Assembly (NCBI GenBank): GCA_002316295.1
Contig: DCDF01000235.1
Coordinates: 1-41,070, forward strand
Direction: 5' to 3'
Length of the DNA: 41,070 nucleotides
From: Syntrophaceae bacterium UBA1062
Lineage (GTDB): Bacteria; Desulfobacterota; Desulfomonilia; UBA1062
Shown: positions 33,611-41,070 of the stretch, piece after piece
How positions within the stretch are numbered: position 1 is the stretch's first letter
Layout of the letters: each line of letters opens with the position of its first letter
Translations under genes and position numbers: made by a program
Notes under the pieces: generated by a model
What the model was told of the DNA's origin: nothing
The model's database searches: none
What the model saw: only the letters and a program-made list of their open reading frames with translations

Positions 33611-34117
33611 TTACTCATCCCCTTCACCGCTCTTGCCCCTGCACTCGGGGCACAGCCCGACGAGCTCGAGATGATGACGCTCGAGGGTAAACCCATGCTC
33701 CCTTGCCACAGCCTCCTGCAGGACATCGATCGCCGGATAACTGAACTCCACCTTTCTCCCGCACTGCAGGCATATGAGATGATCGTGATGCTCGCGGCCC
33801 CAGATATGCTCGTACCAGGCGCCCCCTGTACGGGCGTCTTCCTGGGCGCTTGTCCTGCGGATTATTCCCGCCTCCACGAACAGAGACAGGTTCCGGTAGA
33901 TGGTGACCAGAGAGAGGTGGTATCGCTGTTTTTTGAGGAGCTTCAGCAGATGGTCCGCCTGAAAATGCCCCTTCATATCGCAAATGGTTTTCAATAAAAC
34001 CAGTCGCTCTTTCGTGAGCCTCCCTCCACTCGATTGCAGGACAGACCCCAATTTATCGAAGCAATATCCCTGCTTTGCACAGAGAGAACACTGGAGTTTC
34101 AATGAATTTTGTTGCAT
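33611..34117 (-). CDS. Fur-family regulator with an N-terminal cysteine cluster
   Basis: 168 residues. Winged-helix DNA-binding domain (RLTKERLVLLKTICDMKGHF, then LSLVTIYRNLSLFVEAGIIR) and the C-terminal dimer domain with the HHDHLICLQCG metal site and two CxxC zinc pairs (C116/C119 and C156/C159). The first 20 residues add C10, C13 and C19 (LQCSLCAKQGYC), outside the usual Fur core. The ATG at 34117 is used, since sequence upstream reads as non-coding and would swallow the promoter. It is 115 bases ahead of feoA on the same strand, so it probably controls feoAB, itself and the divergent gene. Whether it senses iron, peroxide or something else is open. Confidence 0.88.
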   Translation of the reverse strand: MQQNSLKLQCSLCAKQGYCFDKLGSVLQSSGGRLTKERLVLLKTICDMKGHFQADHLLKLLKKQRYHLSLVTIYRNLSLFVEAGIIRRTSAQEDARTGGAWYEHIWGREHHDHLICLQCGRKVEFSYPAIDVLQEAVAREHGFTLERHHLELVGLCPECRGKSGEGDE

Positions 34118-34119
34118 AT

Positions 34120-34139
34120 GATTTTCAATAATGAAAATC
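34120..34139. promoter_or_regulatory. Fur-box-like palindrome at the fur start
   Basis: GATTTTCA-ATAA-TGAAAATC is a perfect eight-base inverted repeat with four central bases, ending three bases from the fur ATG and upstream of the divergent ygbA-like promoter. Size, AT-richness and position fit a Fur-family operator giving autoregulation, although it departs from the GATAATGATAATC consensus. Confidence 0.55.
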
Positions 34140-34169
34140 TCTGCTCCTGTCAAGATATTGAAGGAGATG

Positions 34170-34198
34170 TTCACAATTCCCCTCCGATCGAGTATACT
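34170..34198 (+). promoter_or_regulatory. Promoter candidate for the YgbA-family gene
   Basis: TTCACA (34170-34175) and TATACT (34193-34198), 17 bases apart, lie 22 bases ahead of the ATG at 34221. It is 30 bases from the Fur-box-like palindrome. Confidence 0.5.
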
Positions 34199-34220
34199 TT
34201 TTGTTGAGGAGATTGTTCTC

Positions 34221-34568
34221 ATGGCTCGCAGCAGGAGAAGGCGCACAAGAGAGCGGCGCACTCTGAGGATCATGCTCGAAATATATTGCCGAGGCAATCA
34301 CGGGAAGGGATCGGACCTCTGTGAAAGGTGCTCCGCGCTTGAGGCGTATGCTCTCAGGCGCCTAGATGCGTGCCCGTTCGGAGAGGAAAAGCCTGCCTGC
34401 TCTCACTGCCCGGTGCATTGCTACAAAGCCGATATGCGCGAACAGATCAGAGATGTCATGAAATATGCAGGCCCCCGGATGCTGGCCCGGCATCCCGTTC
34501 TCTCTCTCCTGCACATGCTGGACATCGAGAAAAAGTCCCCTGCCTGTGCGCACGAGGAGAAAAAGTAG
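34221..34568 (+). CDS. YgbA-family (nitrous oxide-stimulated promoter) protein
   Basis: 115 residues. Basic N-terminus MARSRRRRTRERRTLRIMLE, then IYCRGNHGKGSDLCERC, CPFGEEKPACSHCPVHCYK and KYAGPRMLARHPVLSLLHML, the pattern of the YgbA_NO family. Cysteines 23, 34, 37, 51, 60, 63 and 67 suggest metal or Fe-S binding. In E. coli the gene is controlled by the NO sensor NsrR and is tied to recovery from nitrosative stress. GAGGAG upstream of 34221 decides the start over the longer frame from 34131. It is divergent from fur and feoAB, so iron and NO responses are probably linked here. Confidence 0.8.
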   Translation: MARSRRRRTRERRTLRIMLEIYCRGNHGKGSDLCERCSALEAYALRRLDACPFGEEKPACSHCPVHCYKADMREQIRDVMKYAGPRMLARHPVLSLLHMLDIEKKSPACAHEEKK

Positions 34569-34655
34569 CCCCATCCCCCGAGATATCACCCGTGCTTCAC
34601 AACTCTAAGCCCTGTCGTTTCATGACCTGCACACCGCCCTGGCTCCCATCCTTGA

Positions 34656-34671
34656 GATCACTTGAGTGATC
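34656..34671. promoter_or_regulatory. 16-bp palindrome upstream of the DUF1540 gene
   Basis: GATCACT-TG-AGTGATC has perfect seven-base arms and lies 54 bases ahead of the DUF1540 ATG. It looks like an operator for a dimeric regulator. It is not a good match to Fur or FNR sites. Confidence 0.45.
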
Positions 34672-34724
34672 CATATCATTGATTGGGAAAGAACAATCGG
34701 ACTGAAAAGGAAGGAGGCCCGGCC

Positions 34725-35015
34725 ATGACCATGAGCATGCCCGAAATAACCCGGTGCGATGCAACCGAGTGCTCATACAACAGAGACAGACAGTGCCATA
34801 CGATGGCAATCACCATAGGCGATGCGTCCTGCCCCATGTGTGATACCTTTGTTCAGACAGACGCCTCTGGCGGCGACCCTTCGGTGATCGGGAGGGTCGG
34901 TGCGTGCAAGACGTCGAACTGCAGATACAATGAGGCTCTCGAATGCACGGCCGAAAGCATCAATGTGGGAATGCATTCCCGCCACGCCGACTGCATGACG
35001 TTTTCCTCCCGGTAA
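34725..35015 (+). CDS. DUF1540-domain protein, two repeats
   Basis: 96 residues containing two DUF1540 units: C11-x4-C16-x-YN-x4-C24 with C36/C39, and C61-x4-C66-x-YN-x4-C74 with C90 (ITRCDATECSYNRDRQCHTM and ACKTSNCRYNEALECTAESI). The spacing of four cysteines per unit suggests a small metal-binding fold. AAGGAGG just upstream supports the ATG at 34725 rather than 34683. The function of the family is unknown. The neighbours on either side are regulators and stress-type genes. Confidence 0.82.
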   Translation: MTMSMPEITRCDATECSYNRDRQCHTMAITIGDASCPMCDTFVQTDASGGDPSVIGRVGACKTSNCRYNEALECTAESINVGMHSRHADCMTFSSR

Positions 35016-35031
35016 GATCTCGAGGTCCAGG

Positions 35032-35697
35032 CTACTCCTGGACAATGGCGTCTACGAGGAGCCTTTCCGCAAGACGCAGCGTCGACTTCAGATATTTGTC
35101 GGTCGAACCCTGCTTGGTGGACTTCATATCCATCACCTGGGTCAGTCCCAGAAAAATCCCCCAGATGATGTCGGAGAGGGCGTAGCTGTCGATGTCCTTG
35201 ATAAGGCCCTGGGCGATGGCTGTCTCGATGACCCCCCGTGCGATCTGAAAATCATATTTCCCCTTGCCGCTGATCGCCGAGCGGGCCTCCTGGCTGAGCT
35301 GGCTGATGAGATCCTGGTGCTGGAAAAAGGTGTTCGCGACCCGCATCGAGTCGGGAGCATGCTCATAACATCTGATGAAAAGCCTGAAGATATCCTTCAC
35401 CAGATCCCTGCCCGTGGCGTATTTGCCGTTTTTGAGCTTTTTCTCGATGCGCTCGAACCGGCTGCCGAATTCCTCAAGGAAGGGCAGCATCAGCGAGGAG
35501 TAGAGCTCGTCCTTGGTCTTGAAATATTGATAGATGGTGGGCTTGCTGATCTGGGCCTCGAAGGCGATCTCGTCCATGGTGGTCCTGACATAGCCCTTGG
35601 AGAAAAACACCTTCTTGGCCGCCGCCAGGATGCCCTGAATGCGCTGGTCTTTCTCCCGGCTCTTCCGCTCACGTATCGCCTGCTGATGTCTGTGCAT
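35032..35697 (-). CDS. TetR/AcrR family transcriptional regulator
   Basis: 221 residues. N-terminal helix-turn-helix: IQGILAAAKKVFFSKGYVRT then TMDEIAFEAQISKPTIYQYF with KTKDELYSSL, the standard TetR DNA-binding domain. The C-terminal ligand and dimer domain is helical and unassigned. GGGGAGG just upstream favours the ATG at 35697 over 35715. It is divergent from the acyl-CoA dehydrogenase/carboxylase operon and probably represses it in response to an acyl-CoA, by analogy with similar TetR neighbours. Confidence 0.87.
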   Translation of the reverse strand: MHRHQQAIRERKSREKDQRIQGILAAAKKVFFSKGYVRTTMDEIAFEAQISKPTIYQYFKTKDELYSSLMLPFLEEFGSRFERIEKKLKNGKYATGRDLVKDIFRLFIRCYEHAPDSMRVANTFFQHQDLISQLSQEARSAISGKGKYDFQIARGVIETAIAQGLIKDIDSYALSDIIWGIFLGLTQVMDMKSTKQGSTDKYLKSTLRLAERLLVDAIVQE

Positions 35698-35937
35698 CCG
35701 CCTCCCCTTGTGCATGAGAACTCATCCGGCTGCCGACGTTCGAACACATCGTACCTTCCGGTCATATCATCCGGCAGTTTGAACCACGGGCAGGTTCATT
35801 GTCAAGTCCTATACGGGATCGAGAACTAGTGAACGAGGCGGCTTCCCCCTTCATTTCAGGGAAGGCGGGTAGGGCTCCGATCCTCATTTTCCAGCCGTTT
35901 CCCGATTCATTCCGCCTTGTTCATATCGATTCTCCGA

Positions 35938-35982
35938 TTGACAAGCATTTAACTTATAGTTAATTATTTAACTCATAGTAGC
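35938..35982. promoter_or_regulatory. TetR operator candidate in the divergent region (two copies) with a TTGACA
   Basis: The 416-base gap 35698-36113 has no gene I can support, but holds an AT-rich core. TTAACT-TAT-AGTTAA (35949-35963) is a perfect six-base inverted repeat. A second copy at 35968-35982 (TTAACTCATAGTAGC) matches 11 of 15 bases, 19 bases on. TTGACA at 35938-35943 overlaps as a possible -35, with TAATTA 17 bases further as a weak -10. Confidence 0.5.
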
Positions 35983-36113
35983 ATTTTCATCATCGATTTT
36001 TTATTGCATCACTTCGATACTGGAGAGGTTGAGGTTTTCTCAATCGGAAATATTTTGTGCATGCGGGAAAAGCGCACAAGCAGCGGCCCGGGCTCTTTTT
36101 CAAGGAGGGTTCC

Positions 36114-37262
36114 ATGGATTTTTCTCTTACACCGGAACAGAAGATGTTCAGGGAAACGGTCTTCCGCTACGGCAAAGAGGAGATAGCGCCCCTGTGCGAG
36201 GACGCCGACCTCAGGGGCGAATTCAGCCCCGAGATCTGGGAAAAGCTCGCATCCTTCGGGATTCTCGGTCTTCCCTTCCCCGAAGAGCTGGGGGGCTCCG
36301 GGGCCGACCTTGTCACCTGCTGCCTCGCCGGAGAGGCCCTGGGGCATGCGGGCGTGGACGGTGGAAGCCTCCTTGCCTGGGGGGCACACACCTATCTGTG
36401 CGCCCACAACATCTTCGACTACGGCACCGAGGAGCAGAAGCGGACCTATGTCCCCAGGCTCGCATCGGGCGAATGGATCGGGTGCATGGGCCTCACCGAG
36501 CCGGGCTCCGGCTCGGATGCTGCATCGCTCAGGACCACCGCGGTGAAGAAGGCGGACCGCTATGTCCTGAACGGCTCCAAGACCTTTATCACCAACGCCC
36601 CGGTGGCGGACGTCTTCGTGGTGTTTGCCAATGTGGACCGGTCGAGAAAGCACGAAGGAATCACCGCCTTCATCGTCGAAAAGGGAACGAAGGGGCTCTC
36701 CACGGGCAGTCCTTTCCACAAGATGGGATGCAGGTGCTCGGCCACCTCCGAGGTCTTTTTCGATGACTGCGAGGTGCCTGAGGAGAACGTGCTCGGAGGA
36801 GAGGGCAAGGGGTGGCTCATCGCTTTGAGCGGTGTGGAGTGGGACCGATGCACCCTGCTCTCGCCCATGCTGGGCGCGGCGCTCTGCAATCTGGATCTGT
36901 GCGCCCGCTATGCCAACGAGCGCCGCCAGTTCAACCGGCCCATCAGGGCGTTCCAGGCGATCCAGCGCCGGATAGCCGACATGAAGGTCTTCATCGAGGC
37001 GTCCCGGCTCGCCATCTACCGGGTCGCATCGGCCAAGGACAGAGGCCGGATGCTCAACCCCCTGCAGGCGGCGGTGAGCAAGGTCTATGCAGGAGATCGA
37101 GGGTTCGAGATGGCCTCGGAGTCCGTCCAGATCTTCGGCGGATACGGATTCATGCACGAGTATCCGGTGGAGAGGAACTTCCGGGACTCCAAGCTCGCGG
37201 CCATCGGCGGCGGCACCTCGGATATCATGCGCATGATCGTATCCAGGATCATGATGATGTAG
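36114..37262 (+). CDS. Acyl-CoA dehydrogenase with atypical catalytic base
   Basis: 382 residues, FAD-dependent acyl-CoA dehydrogenase. N-terminal MDFSLTPEQKMFRETVFRYG; LTEPGSGSDAAS (127-138) and FITNAPVADVFVVFA bind FAD and substrate; YANERRQFNRPIRAFQAIQ and FGGYGFMHEYPVERNFRDSK fit the C-terminal helices. The usual catalytic Glu position reads G366 (IGGGTSD). The alternative base used by isovaleryl-CoA and long-chain enzymes aligns with D244 (VEWDRC) rather than Glu. Substrate unknown; linked to a carboxylase, so perhaps a branched or short acyl-CoA. AAGGAGG five bases ahead of 36114 sets the start. Confidence 0.88.
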   Translation: MDFSLTPEQKMFRETVFRYGKEEIAPLCEDADLRGEFSPEIWEKLASFGILGLPFPEELGGSGADLVTCCLAGEALGHAGVDGGSLLAWGAHTYLCAHNIFDYGTEEQKRTYVPRLASGEWIGCMGLTEPGSGSDAASLRTTAVKKADRYVLNGSKTFITNAPVADVFVVFANVDRSRKHEGITAFIVEKGTKGLSTGSPFHKMGCRCSATSEVFFDDCEVPEENVLGGEGKGWLIALSGVEWDRCTLLSPMLGAALCNLDLCARYANERRQFNRPIRAFQAIQRRIADMKVFIEASRLAIYRVASAKDRGRMLNPLQAAVSKVYAGDRGFEMASESVQIFGGYGFMHEYPVERNFRDSKLAAIGGGTSDIMRMIVSRIMMM

Positions 37263-37283
37263 CCTGAAAAGGGGGATAAGGGA

Positions 37284-38477
37284 ATGGATTACGAACTTTC
37301 TCCTGAACAAGCGAAGATGCAGCGGGATATCGACGCCTTCTGCCGGTCCGAGATCGCTCCCAGGGCGGGCATACTCGATGCCTGCCCGAGAAGCGAGGTC
37401 GGGCGGCGCATGAAGGAGAATCTGAAAACCCTCGCCCGGGCGGGCTGGTTCGAACCCGGACACAAGGAGAATTCCCTCGACCTGGTGGAAGTGTATCTCG
37501 CAGGCGAGGCCGTGGCAAAGGCCTGCCCATCGACCTGCCTGAGCGCCAGGGCAAGCGCATTCCTGTGCGCAGGCGGCATCCGGACCTTCGGCACGGACGC
37601 TCAGAAGAGCGCTTACCTCCCGCCCCTGCTTCGGGCTGAGCAAATCGGAGCCTTTGCCTGGTCCGAGCCCCAGGCGGGCTCGGATGTGCAGGCGATCGCC
37701 TCGACCGCTCGGAAGGACGGTGCGTCATGGCGCATAAGCGGCAGGAAGGACATCGTGGTGAACGCACCCATCGCGGATGTGATCCTCGTGCTCGCATACC
37801 ACGATGCGCAGGCGGGTGCGGAAGGGGACATGAGCATCTTCATCGTGGAGAAGGGCGCGGCAGGCCTCACGATATCCGATCCGCTGGAGACCATGGGCAT
37901 GCGCGGGGCGCCCATATCGACGGTCACCCTCCAGAACTGCGAGGCGTCGGGGATCTTGGGCGATATTCCAGGGGAGGGATACGTGCAGCACCGCTCCATG
38001 CTGAACATGGGCTGCATCGGGGTCGCTGCCCTGTGCGTCGGCGTCGGGACGGCGTGCATGGAGATCTCGAATGCCTATGCCAAGGAAAGGACTGCCTTCG
38101 GCAAGAGGATCGGCATGTACCAGGAGGTGGGATTCAAGCTTGCGGACATGTTCACCTACAACGACCTGGGCCGCATGCTTGCCCTCAAGGCCGCATGGGC
38201 GATCAACACGAACGATCCCGAGGCCCCTGTGCTCGCGGCGTGCGCGAAGCTGTTCGCAAGCGAGGCTGCGACCAGGATCGCGGGTTGGGGCATGCAGATC
38301 TTCGCCGGGCACGGGTACCTCGCAGGCAGCCACATGGAAAGGCTCTACCGCGACGCCCGGTTCGGAGAGATCTGCGAGGGCACTTCCGAGATGCAGCGCT
38401 CCCTGATCGCCCGCACCGAGCTCGACCGGTTCCTGCAGGCCGGGCAGGCGGACTCCGGCTCGGCCTTTGTAGCATGA
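37284..38477 (+). CDS. Acyl-CoA dehydrogenase, canonical type
   Basis: 397 residues. N-terminal MDYELSPEQAKMQRDIDAFC; FAWSEPQAGSDVQAIAST and VVNAPIADVILVLAY for flavin and substrate binding; AKERTAFGKRIGMYQEV and IFAGHGYLAGSHMERLYRDA in the C-terminal helical domain. The normal catalytic base is present as E365 in ICEGTSE. It lies 21 bases after the first dehydrogenase with AAGGGG and a GGGA upstream, so both are co-transcribed. The two may act as partners or as enzymes for different substrates. Confidence 0.88.
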   Translation: MDYELSPEQAKMQRDIDAFCRSEIAPRAGILDACPRSEVGRRMKENLKTLARAGWFEPGHKENSLDLVEVYLAGEAVAKACPSTCLSARASAFLCAGGIRTFGTDAQKSAYLPPLLRAEQIGAFAWSEPQAGSDVQAIASTARKDGASWRISGRKDIVVNAPIADVILVLAYHDAQAGAEGDMSIFIVEKGAAGLTISDPLETMGMRGAPISTVTLQNCEASGILGDIPGEGYVQHRSMLNMGCIGVAALCVGVGTACMEISNAYAKERTAFGKRIGMYQEVGFKLADMFTYNDLGRMLALKAAWAINTNDPEAPVLAACAKLFASEAATRIAGWGMQIFAGHGYLAGSHMERLYRDARFGEICEGTSEMQRSLIARTELDRFLQAGQADSGSAFVA

Positions 38478-38609
38478 TAGAATCACCCTGCCCTGTCACC
38501 TTCGCGGTATCTTCTCACGATCCGCTCCGCGGGTGATCTCCCGGGCAGGGAGAAACCGGCATCCCGGCGCCTGGCCGCCGGGTACGACGGGCTGAAAGGA
38601 AAGAGTGCA

Positions 38610-40226
38610 ATGGATGTCATAGAAACCAGGATCGATACCTCATCAGAGGAATACCTGAAGAACTTCGAAGCCATGGAGGCCCTGGTGGCGGACCTGAAAA
38701 AGGAACTGCACAAGGCCCGTTTCGAGCGGCCCCAGAAGGACATCGACCGCCTGGCGTCCCAGGGAAAGATGCCGGTGCGCGAGAAGCTGGACCTGCTCCT
38801 GGACCGGAACACCCCGTTCCTCGAGATCGCGCCCCTGGCGGCGCGCGGCATGTACGACGGAAGGGTGCACGCCGCTGGCCTGGTCGCGGGGATCGGCGTG
38901 GTCGAAGGCCGTGAGGTGCTCATTGTCGCGAGCGATGCCATGATCAAGGGAGGCGCGGTCTACCCCATGGGCGTCAAGAAAAACCTGCGCTGCCAGACGA
39001 TCTGCATGGAAAACAGGCTGCCCATGATCACGCTGCTGGATTCCGCAGGGGCGTACCTGCCGCTGCAGTCCGAGATCTTCCCGGACATCGACGACGGCGG
39101 CAGGATCTTCTACAACCAGGCCGTGATCTCCAAGATGGGCATCCCGCAGATCACCGCGGTCATGGGGTTGTGCACCGCAGGGGGGGCATACATCCCGGCC
39201 ATGTCGGACGAGGTGGTGCATGTCAAGGGGACCGGGGCCATTTTCCTGGGCGGACCTCCACTGGTCAGGGCCGCTACGGGCGAAGAGGTGACCGCCGACC
39301 AGCTCGGCGGGGCCGAGGTGCACTGCATCGAGTCCGGGGTCTCCGATTACTTCGCCGAGGACGACGCCCACGCCATCTCCATTGTCCGGAAGATTGTGGC
39401 CGCCCTGCCGAAAAACCCCAAGGAGCGGCTTTCGATGCGTGAGCCCAGGCCGCCGATCTACGACCCCAAGGAGATATACGGGATCGTGAGCCGGGATCTG
39501 AAGGTGCCCTACGACTGCCGCGAGATCATCGCCCGCATGGTGGATGGGAGCGAGTTCCTTGAGTTCAAGGAGCTCTACGGCCCGACTCTGGTGTGCGGGT
39601 TCGCGTACATTCACGGCTATCCTGTGGGCATCCTGGGAAACAACGGGATCCTGTTTTCCAATAGCGCGCTCAAGGCGACCCAGTTCATCCAGATCTGCGA
39701 CCGGCGAAAAATCCCGCTCGTATTTCTGCAGAACATCAACGGCTACATCATCGGAAGCCAGTACGAGCGCCTGGGCATCACCAAGGACGGCCACAAGATG
39801 GTCAATGCCGTTTCCACCTGCACGGTGCCGAAGTTCACGGTCATCGTGGGCGCATCCTTCGGGGCCGGCAACTACGGGATGTGCGGCCGGGGCTACTCGC
39901 CGCGCTTCCTATGGATGTGGCCCAACGCACAGATCGGGGTCATGGGAGGCGAGCAGGCGGCCGGGGTGCTCATCACGCTCAAGAACGACCAGAACGCAAA
40001 GGCCGGCCTGCCGCCGCTCACCCCCGAGGAAGAGGAATTCATCAGGCAGCCCATCGTCGAGGCTGCCAAAAAGGAAGGCGACGCCTACTACAGCACCGCA
40101 AACATCTGGGACGACGGAATCCTCGACCCGGTGGACACCCGCGATGTTCTCGGCCTCGCCATCTCGGCAGCGCTGAACGCACCCATCAGGGACGACGCGA
40201 CCGGGTTCGGGATCTTCAGGATGTGA
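38610..40226 (+). CDS. Acyl-CoA carboxylase carboxyltransferase (beta) subunit, methylcrotonyl-CoA carboxylase-like
   Basis: 538 residues, crotonase-like carboxyltransferase with two halves. Closest in pattern to methylcrotonyl-CoA or geranyl-CoA carboxylase beta: GLCTAGGAYIPAMSDEVVHV then IFLGGPPLVRAATGEEVTAD and LGGAEVHCIESGVSDYFAED; the second half has PLVFLQNINGYIIGSQYE and GASFGAGNYGMCGRGYSP, loops that hold acyl-CoA and biotin. It would carboxylate an unsaturated acyl-CoA. Ribosome site AAAGGAAAGAG precedes 38610. It is followed by the biotin carboxylase 17 bases on. The substrate is inferred from family pattern only. Confidence 0.9.
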   Translation: MDVIETRIDTSSEEYLKNFEAMEALVADLKKELHKARFERPQKDIDRLASQGKMPVREKLDLLLDRNTPFLEIAPLAARGMYDGRVHAAGLVAGIGVVEGREVLIVASDAMIKGGAVYPMGVKKNLRCQTICMENRLPMITLLDSAGAYLPLQSEIFPDIDDGGRIFYNQAVISKMGIPQITAVMGLCTAGGAYIPAMSDEVVHVKGTGAIFLGGPPLVRAATGEEVTADQLGGAEVHCIESGVSDYFAEDDAHAISIVRKIVAALPKNPKERLSMREPRPPIYDPKEIYGIVSRDLKVPYDCREIIARMVDGSEFLEFKELYGPTLVCGFAYIHGYPVGILGNNGILFSNSALKATQFIQICDRRKIPLVFLQNINGYIIGSQYERLGITKDGHKMVNAVSTCTVPKFTVIVGASFGAGNYGMCGRGYSPRFLWMWPNAQIGVMGGEQAAGVLITLKNDQNAKAGLPPLTPEEEEFIRQPIVEAAKKEGDAYYSTANIWDDGILDPVDTRDVLGLAISAALNAPIRDDATGFGIFRM

Positions 40227-40243
40227 GCAGAGAGGGAAAGGCA

Positions 40244-41070
40244 ATGTTCGATACTATACTCATCGCCAACCGGGGAGAGATCGCGGTTCGGATCATCACG
40301 ACCTGCCGGGAAATGGGGATCAGGACCGTGGCCGTCTACTCCGAGGCGGACAGGGACGCGCTGCACGTCCTGGAGGCGGACAGGGCCGTGCTCTTGGGCC
40401 CATCGGAGCCTTCCCGGAGCTATCTCGACATGGACAGGATCATCGCCGCGGCAAGAGAAAGCGGAGCACAGGCGATCCACCCGGGCTACGGGTTCCTGGC
40501 CGAGAACGCGGACTTCGCCGAACGCTGCTCCCGGGAGGGCCTCGTCTTTATCGGCCCGCCGGCACAGGTCATCCGCGATCTGGGGAATAAGACCGTTGCA
40601 AGGAGGACCATGACCGCAAGCGGCGTGCCTGTGATCCCGGGCATGATGGAGCCTGGAGAAAACCCTGATGCCCTGAAGCAGGAGGCGGAAAAGATCGGCT
40701 TCCCGGTCTTGATCAAGGCGGCGGCCGGAGGCGGGGGCAAGGGCATGCGCGTCGTCCGTTCGCCAGAGGATTTCGTAGACGCTTGCGCATCCGCATCCCG
40801 GGAGGCGGCGGCCGCCTTCGGCAACGGGGACGTCTACCTTGAAAAATTCATCGAAAAGCCACGCCATGTGGAGTTCCAGATCCTGGCGGACAGTTTCGGC
40901 AATGTGGTGCACCTCCTGGAGCGGGAGTGCTCCATCCAGAGAAGGCACCAGAAGATCATCGAGGAGACGCCCTCGCCGGCGCTCACGCCCGAGCTCAGGC
41001 GACGGATGGGCGCGGCCGCGGTGGCGGCGGCCAGGGCGTCGGGCTATGTAAACGCGGGAACCGTTGAGTT
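40244..41070 (+). CDS. Biotin carboxylase subunit of acyl-CoA carboxylase, N-terminal part (cut by window end)
   Basis: 275 codons visible, open to the window end. MFDTILIANRGEIAVRII opens the biotin carboxylase N-terminal domain; AIHPGYGFLAENADFAE and FIGPPAQVIRDLGNKT follow; the ATP-grasp glycine loop GGGGKGM is at 162-168 and EKFIEKPRHVEFQILAD at about 196-212, then RECSIQRRHQKIIEE. It uses ATP and bicarbonate to carboxylate biotin, passing it to the carboxyltransferase just upstream. Whether a biotin-carrier domain is fused at the C-terminus is not visible. Confidence 0.93.
   Translation, partial: MFDTILIANRGEIAVRIITTCREMGIRTVAVYSEADRDALHVLEADRAVLLGPSEPSRSYLDMDRIIAAARESGAQAIHPGYGFLAENADFAERCSREGLVFIGPPAQVIRDLGNKTVARRTMTASGVPVIPGMMEPGENPDALKQEAEKIGFPVLIKAAAGGGGKGMRVVRSPEDFVDACASASREAAAAFGNGDVYLEKFIEKPRHVEFQILADSFGNVVHLLERECSIQRRHQKIIEETPSPALTPELRRRMGAAAVAAARASGYVNAGTVE

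Noticed and set aside
36009..37643. 544-residue minus-strand open frame opposite the first acyl-CoA dehydrogenase
   Set aside because: Antisense shadow of a strongly conserved enzyme; no ribosome site or family match.
1..41070. CRISPR arrays, insertion sequences, tRNA or rRNA genes
   Set aside because: No regularly spaced repeats, transposase motifs or RNA-gene signatures were seen on reading both strands.

Overview
The window is GC-rich bacterial chromosome with dense, mostly operonic genes. It most resembles an anaerobic or microaerophilic member of the former Deltaproteobacteria (Desulfobacterota, syntroph or sulfate-reducer side). The support is the ispG-proS pair, the rplM-rpsI-argC arrangement, a MEMO-family protein, acyl-CoA dehydrogenases with a biotin-dependent acyl-CoA carboxylase, feoAB, and a multiheme c-type cytochrome next to a PQQ-type dehydrogenase. 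This placement is inferred from gene content and not from a phylogeny. I found no rRNA, tRNA, CRISPR array or insertion sequence.

Layout. 1-5.9 kb: proS (cut by the window edge) and ispG on the minus strand; divergent from them an HDOD/GAF/histidine-box signalling protein with three C-terminal GFEDY repeats; then a DUF2804 protein convergent with a sugar-nucleotidyltransferase-like gene. 5.9-8.1 kb: a response-regulator remnant, then rplM-rpsI-argC behind a good sigma70-like promoter and a hairpin leader. 8.3-16.2 kb: a MEMO-like protein, a long CoA-transferase, a small ABM-fold monooxygenase, a polysaccharide pyruvyl transferase, an FAD oxidoreductase and a K+/H+ antiporter. 16.5-21.9 kb: four plus-strand genes for exported proteins of unknown function (two paralogous lipoproteins, a TPR protein and a helical secreted protein). 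This is the best candidate here for an undescribed system.

21.9-34.1 kb is a long minus-strand block: an operon for glycogen- or trehalose-type sugar metabolism (GT4, DUF5752, TreT-like GT4, debranching enzyme); three tandem DUF1328-like small membrane proteins, the middle one frameshifted; a triheme cytochrome c with a PQQ beta-propeller dehydrogenase that seems to lack the usual metal and catalytic residues; feoAB; and a Fur-family regulator with an extra N-terminal cysteine cluster and a Fur-box-like palindrome at its start. Divergent from fur is a YgbA (nitrosative-stress) family gene, followed by a two-repeat DUF1540 protein behind a 16-bp palindrome. 35.0-41.1 kb: a TetR regulator divergent from two acyl-CoA dehydrogenases, an acyl-CoA carboxylase carboxyltransferase and a biotin carboxylase cut by the window end. 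The shared intergenic region carries a palindromic operator candidate with a second, degenerate copy.
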